From NCBI RefSeq assembly GCF_003937825.1, contig NZ_RSFW01000012.1:122019-186018 (forward strand): DNA of 64,000 nucleotides. Reading direction: 5' to 3'. How positions within the stretch are numbered: position 1 is the first letter of the stretch; each line of letters starts with the position of its first letter. A program made the position numbers and the translations under genes. Below the pieces are notes generated by a model, which was not told the DNA's origin, did no database searches, and saw nothing but the letters and a program-made list of their open reading frames with translations. Of the stretch, positions 61,364 to 64,000 are shown in pieces. This stretch comes from Mesobacillus subterraneus. GTDB taxonomy: Bacteria > Bacillota > Bacilli > Bacillales > Cytobacillaceae.

Positions 61364-62070
61364 TTTAGCGCCTCCTCTGCCATGTCGATTTTCTTTTGCA
61401 GTTCATCCCGCTTGCTGGCCGCCTCCTCATTCTGTGAGGCTTGCTCAAGCTGATTTAAAATACGTTCCCAGTTTTTCTTTTCAGCTCTCCATTTTTCCTT
61501 GAATACAGTCGTCTTTTCTTTTAACAAGAACGGCCCGAACAGGATTCCTTTCTCAATCTGCGTTTGTTGATAAGGCTTGAGCGGGTCTCCTTTTTCAGCC
61601 ACAAGGATTTCATAGATCTTCCCATCTTCCTTGAGGACCTCCTCGTCCACGAGCTCCCATCCATTATCAATCAGCCAGCTGCGGACTGCGAAGCTGCCGA
61701 CGTTTGGCTGGAGCACAAGCCGACTGACCCCCTCAAGCTTCTCTTTCCCATTTTCAAGGATTGTCGAGATCAATGTACCTCCCATGCCTGCTACTGTGAT
61801 GCAATCCACCTCGCCAGGCTCCATCACTTCCAGGCCATCTCCTTTCCGGACCGAAATTTGTTCTGTTAGATTCTCAGACTGTACCTGCTCAAGAGCTGAT
61901 AGATACGGCCCCTGTGCAACTTCGCCTGCAATCGCGAATGGAACGATGCCTTTGTTTACCACATTGCACGGAAGGTATGCATGGTCAGATCCTATATCCG
62001 CAATCCTGGATCCTTCAGGAATTTTATTTGCAACGGCCTCGAGCCGGTTTGATAGCCTTTCAGCATTCAT
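61360..62070 (-). CDS. trmK: tRNA (adenine(22)-N1)-methyltransferase TrmK
   Basis: Methylates A22 of tRNAs with serine and tyrosine identity in B. subtilis. The protein is 236 residues: a Rossmann methyltransferase domain with the SAM motif DIGSDHAYLP (26-35) and VAGMGGTLI near 93-101, then a C-terminal coiled coil (about 175-236) rich in Glu and Lys. The ATG at 62070 follows AAGGTGACTTGA. It is the first gene of trmK-yqfO. Confidence 0.94.
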   Translation of the reverse strand: MNAERLSNRLEAVANKIPEGSRIADIGSDHAYLPCNVVNKGIVPFAIAGEVAQGPYLSALEQVQSENLTEQISVRKGDGLEVMEPGEVDCITVAGMGGTLISTILENGKEKLEGVSRLVLQPNVGSFAVRSWLIDNGWELVDEEVLKEDGKIYEILVAEKGDPLKPYQQTQIEKGILFGPFLLKEKTTVFKEKWRAEKKNWERILNQLEQASQNEEAASKRDELQKKIDMAEEALK

Positions 62071-62150
62071 TCAAGTCACCTTCTAAATCATATTTTGCTT
62101 TTATAAGTATATGAAAACCTGCCGCCCCTTGTCCAATTTCCCGGCAATTT

Positions 62151-62184
62151 AAAAAGAAAGGCCCTTTGCATTCGCAAAGAGCCC
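62151..62184 (-). terminator. Terminator of cccA
   Basis: On the minus strand GGGCTCTTTGCG and GCAAAGGGCCT pair, followed by TTCTTTTT. Confidence 0.82.
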
Positions 62185-62191
62185 ACTTCGA

Positions 62192-62554
62192 TTATTTCAA
62201 TTCATTTGCCAGCCATTCAGCCATTTGATCTTCCTTGCCTGCTGCCAGACCTGGAGGCATCGCGCCTTTACCATTTACCAGGATATCCTTGATTTCGTCC
62301 TGGGAGTACTTGCTGCCAACGCCTTCTAATGAAGGACCAGAAACACCTTCATACTGGTTTCCATGGCACATTGCACAAGACTGTTGATAGAAATCCTCAG
62401 GATTCATCTCTGCCGTTTCTTCAGTCTTTTCGCCGCCTTCGCCTTCTTTCGCCAGTTCCTTAGAATCACCAAGGCCCTTAAAAGAAAGCAGGAACATCAA
62501 GCCGAGTCCCATAACCATAATCAATACGAATGGGATAATTGGATTGCGATTCAT
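62192..62554 (-). CDS. cccA: Membrane-anchored cytochrome c550
   Basis: A small c-type cytochrome of 120 residues. One N-terminal membrane helix (7-26) and an acidic linker (EGEGGEKTEETAEMN) lead to a heme domain with C60, C63 and H64 (CAMCH) and the axial methionine M99 in GKGAMPPG. It carries electrons outside the membrane to cytochrome oxidase. The ATG at 62554 follows AAGGAGGG. In B. subtilis cccA is followed upstream by sigA; here that neighbour is replaced by an acyl-CoA dehydrogenase. Confidence 0.95.
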   Translation of the reverse strand: MNRNPIIPFVLIMVMGLGLMFLLSFKGLGDSKELAKEGEGGEKTEETAEMNPEDFYQQSCAMCHGNQYEGVSGPSLEGVGSKYSQDEIKDILVNGKGAMPPGLAAGKEDQMAEWLANELK

Positions 62555-62680
62555 CGTATACCCTCCTTATGTATAACATCCACTTTAAATAATAATTTCA
62601 CACAGCTTTTATTTTACTTGAAAAACGTTTACAGGGAAAGTAAAAAAGCAAACTTTGTCACACTTGTTCACAAATTAGAC

Positions 62681-62711
62681 AAAAAACTCCATCGTTTGAT
62701 GAAGTTTTTTT
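62681..62711 (-). terminator. Terminator of the acyl-CoA dehydrogenase gene
   Basis: On the minus strand AACTTCATC and GATGGAGTT pair around AAAC, followed by six T. Confidence 0.85.
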
Positions 62712-62737
62712 GTTATTGGCATATATAGATTCCCCAG

Positions 62738-63877
62738 TTAGCAACCAATTAATCTTGCGATGACCATTTTTTGCACTTCTGAGGTACCTTCGCCGATTTC
62801 CAGCAGCTTTGCATCCCTCATATAGCGTTCCACCTCATACTCGCGCATATAGCCGTAACCCCCATGAATTTGAACAGCCTCATCAGCCACTTCCATCGAG
62901 ATTTCAGATGCATAGAGCTTGCACATAGACGCTTCCTTGGAGAACGGACGGCCCTGATCCTTCAGCCATGCTGCTTTGTATACCATATTTCGAGCAAGTT
63001 CGATTTTCATTGCCATCTCAGCTAGTTTAAATTGTGTCGCCTGGAACTGCGACAGCGGACGTCCGAATTGCTGCCTCTCTTTTGCGTACTGAAGGGCTTT
63101 TTCATATGCTGCCTGAGCGACACCGACTGCCATGGCACCAATCCCGATCCTGCCGCCATCAAGGGTTACGAGGAATTGCTTGAAGCCCTCGCCCTTCTTG
63201 CCAAGCAGGTTTTCAACTGGCACATGGACATCTTCCATCACCAGCTCAGTAGTATTGGAGGCGTTCAGACCCATTTTTTCATAGTTATCAATGACGCTGA
63301 AACCAGGCGCATCGGTTGGTACGATAATCGCACTGATTTCCTTCTTACCGTCTTTGCTGCCAGTAATAGCCGTCATGGCCAAATGCTTCGCATAGCTTGC
63401 ATTCGTGATGAAGCTTTTATTCCCATTGATGATGTACTCACCATTCTCTTCTTTAGCTGTCGTCTGGGTTCCTCCTGCATCTGAGCCAGCGTTCGGTTCA
63501 GTCAAACCAAAAGCACCCATTGACTCTCCTGTACAGATTGGTGTCAAATATTTTTGCTTCTGCTCTTCTGTTCCAAATAGATTGATTGGCGCACCACCCA
63601 GTGATATATGGGCAGAGTACGTAATCCCTGTCGAGGCACAAGCCCTGCTCAATTCTTCCGTAACGATCGCAAAGCTCACCGTATCGGCCCCAGCACCGCC
63701 ATATTCTTCCGGGAACGGCAAGCCGAGCATGCCAAGCTCCCCAAGCTTTTTGAAGATTTCTGTCGGAAATTGTTTGGTTTTATCTCTTTCAATCGCCCCC
63801 GGAGCAACTTCTTCCTCCGCAAACTCCCTGATCGTTCTTTTTATCATTGCCTGTTCTGATGTCAAATCAAAATTCAT
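62738..63877 (-). CDS. Acyl-CoA dehydrogenase
   Basis: An FAD enzyme that oxidises acyl-CoA to enoyl-CoA, 379 residues, of the short/branched-chain group (AcdA/MmgC-like). FAD-binding sequences are GAFGLTEPNAGSDAGG (about 125-140) and YIINGNKSFITNA. The catalytic glutamate lies in EIGEGTSEVQ near 362-371, the position typical of short-chain and butyryl-CoA enzymes. The ATG at 63877 is six bases after AAGGGGG. Upstream, a sigma-A promoter and a cre-like site suggest catabolite repression. Substrate chain length cannot be read from the sequence. Confidence 0.92.
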   Translation of the reverse strand: MNFDLTSEQAMIKRTIREFAEEEVAPGAIERDKTKQFPTEIFKKLGELGMLGLPFPEEYGGAGADTVSFAIVTEELSRACASTGITYSAHISLGGAPINLFGTEEQKQKYLTPICTGESMGAFGLTEPNAGSDAGGTQTTAKEENGEYIINGNKSFITNASYAKHLAMTAITGSKDGKKEISAIIVPTDAPGFSVIDNYEKMGLNASNTTELVMEDVHVPVENLLGKKGEGFKQFLVTLDGGRIGIGAMAVGVAQAAYEKALQYAKERQQFGRPLSQFQATQFKLAEMAMKIELARNMVYKAAWLKDQGRPFSKEASMCKLYASEISMEVADEAVQIHGGYGYMREYEVERYMRDAKLLEIGEGTSEVQKMVIARLIGC

Positions 63878-63896
63878 TTCCATCCCCCTTAAAACA

Positions 63897-63911
63897 TTGA
63901 ATGCGTTTACA
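63897..63911 (-). promoter_or_regulatory. cre-like site upstream of the acyl-CoA dehydrogenase gene
   Basis: TTGAATGCGTTTACA matches the CcpA consensus WTGNAANCGNWNNCA with one mismatch. It lies at the expected transcription start, just downstream of the -10 box, a position typical of catabolite repression by blocking. Confidence 0.6.
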
Positions 63912-63917
63912 TTCTTA

Positions 63918-63947
63918 ATTATAAGGGGGAATAAACAATTTTCTCAA
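63918..63947 (-). promoter_or_regulatory. Sigma-A promoter of the acyl-CoA dehydrogenase gene
   Basis: On the minus strand TTGAGA (63942-63947) and a perfect TATAAT (63918-63923) are 18 bases apart, about 45 bases before the start codon. The stretch from 63948 to the end is very AT-rich with no other recognisable feature. Confidence 0.7.
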
Positions 63948-64000
63948 CATTTAAAAACTTTTAAATTTTTAATTATTATATAAATATAATAATTAACAGG

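Noticed and set aside
63405..63983. A 192-codon open frame on the plus strand
   Set aside because: It is antisense to the acyl-CoA dehydrogenase and its promoter; amino-acid use is typical of a shadow frame.

Overview
The window is about 64 kb of chromosome from a spore-forming member of the Bacillaceae. Gene order follows the Bacillus subtilis yqhM-to-cccA interval almost gene for gene: lipM, yqhL, gcvPB-gcvPA-gcvT, yqhH-yqhG, yqzE, aroK, comGG-comGA, tRNA-Gln, mgsR, the yqg genes, pst, pbpA, sodA, the yqf genes, trmK and cccA. Base composition is moderate, Shine-Dalgarno sites are strong, and GTG and TTG starts are common. A class II ribonucleotide reductase and several gene insertions point away from B. 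subtilis itself and towards a Mesobacillus- or Cytobacillus-like relative; this placement is inference. I see no prophage, insertion sequence, CRISPR array or rRNA operon.

Layout. 1-1.45 kb: 5' part of nrdJ with tandem NrdR boxes. 1.6-8.1 kb: lipoate and glycine-cleavage genes, with a tandem glycine riboswitch ending in a terminator ahead of gcvT. 8.2-10.8 kb: a dispersed Bacillaceae palindrome, then a RapA-like SNF2 helicase (yqhH) and its partner yqhG. 10.9-15.6 kb: aroK and the seven-gene comG competence pseudopilus operon, in which the first and last genes appear to start with ATT. 15.75-31.3 kb: tRNA-Gln, mgsR, a cysteine-rich HTH regulator, the yqg block (hydrolases, small membrane proteins, an LtaS-type enzyme, glucokinase, rhomboid protease), an isolated spoVAF, and ldh under a Rex-type operator. 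31.3-36.6 kb: folate enzyme, L33, a DUF4912/GT4 operon, and an MltG-domain protein without a catalytic domain.

36.7-41.4 kb: phoU and pstBACS with an excellent PhoP box. 41.4-50 kb: pbpA, an MFS gene, sodA, an FNR-type regulator with a CX2CX4C tail, and a Na/Pi transporter with another PhoP-like array beside it. 50-62.6 kb: the yqf block with both terminal enzymes of the MEP isoprenoid pathway (ispG, ispH), Zur with znuBC and a Zur box, DNA repair, an RNA helicase, tRNA methylation and cytochrome c550. 62.7-63.9 kb: an acyl-CoA dehydrogenase with a cre-like site at its promoter, where B. subtilis has sigA-dnaG.

Two themes tie the genes together: sensing of redox state and oxygen (NrdR, Rex, FNR, a PerR-like box, MgsR), and scavenging of phosphate and zinc. 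The least explained pieces are a 20-21 bp periodic TTGGCGAAA repeat array, an overlapping pair of small genes after yqgX, the DUF4912-GT4-unknown operon, 45-bp coding repeats in yqfX, and a possible small RNA between two genes.
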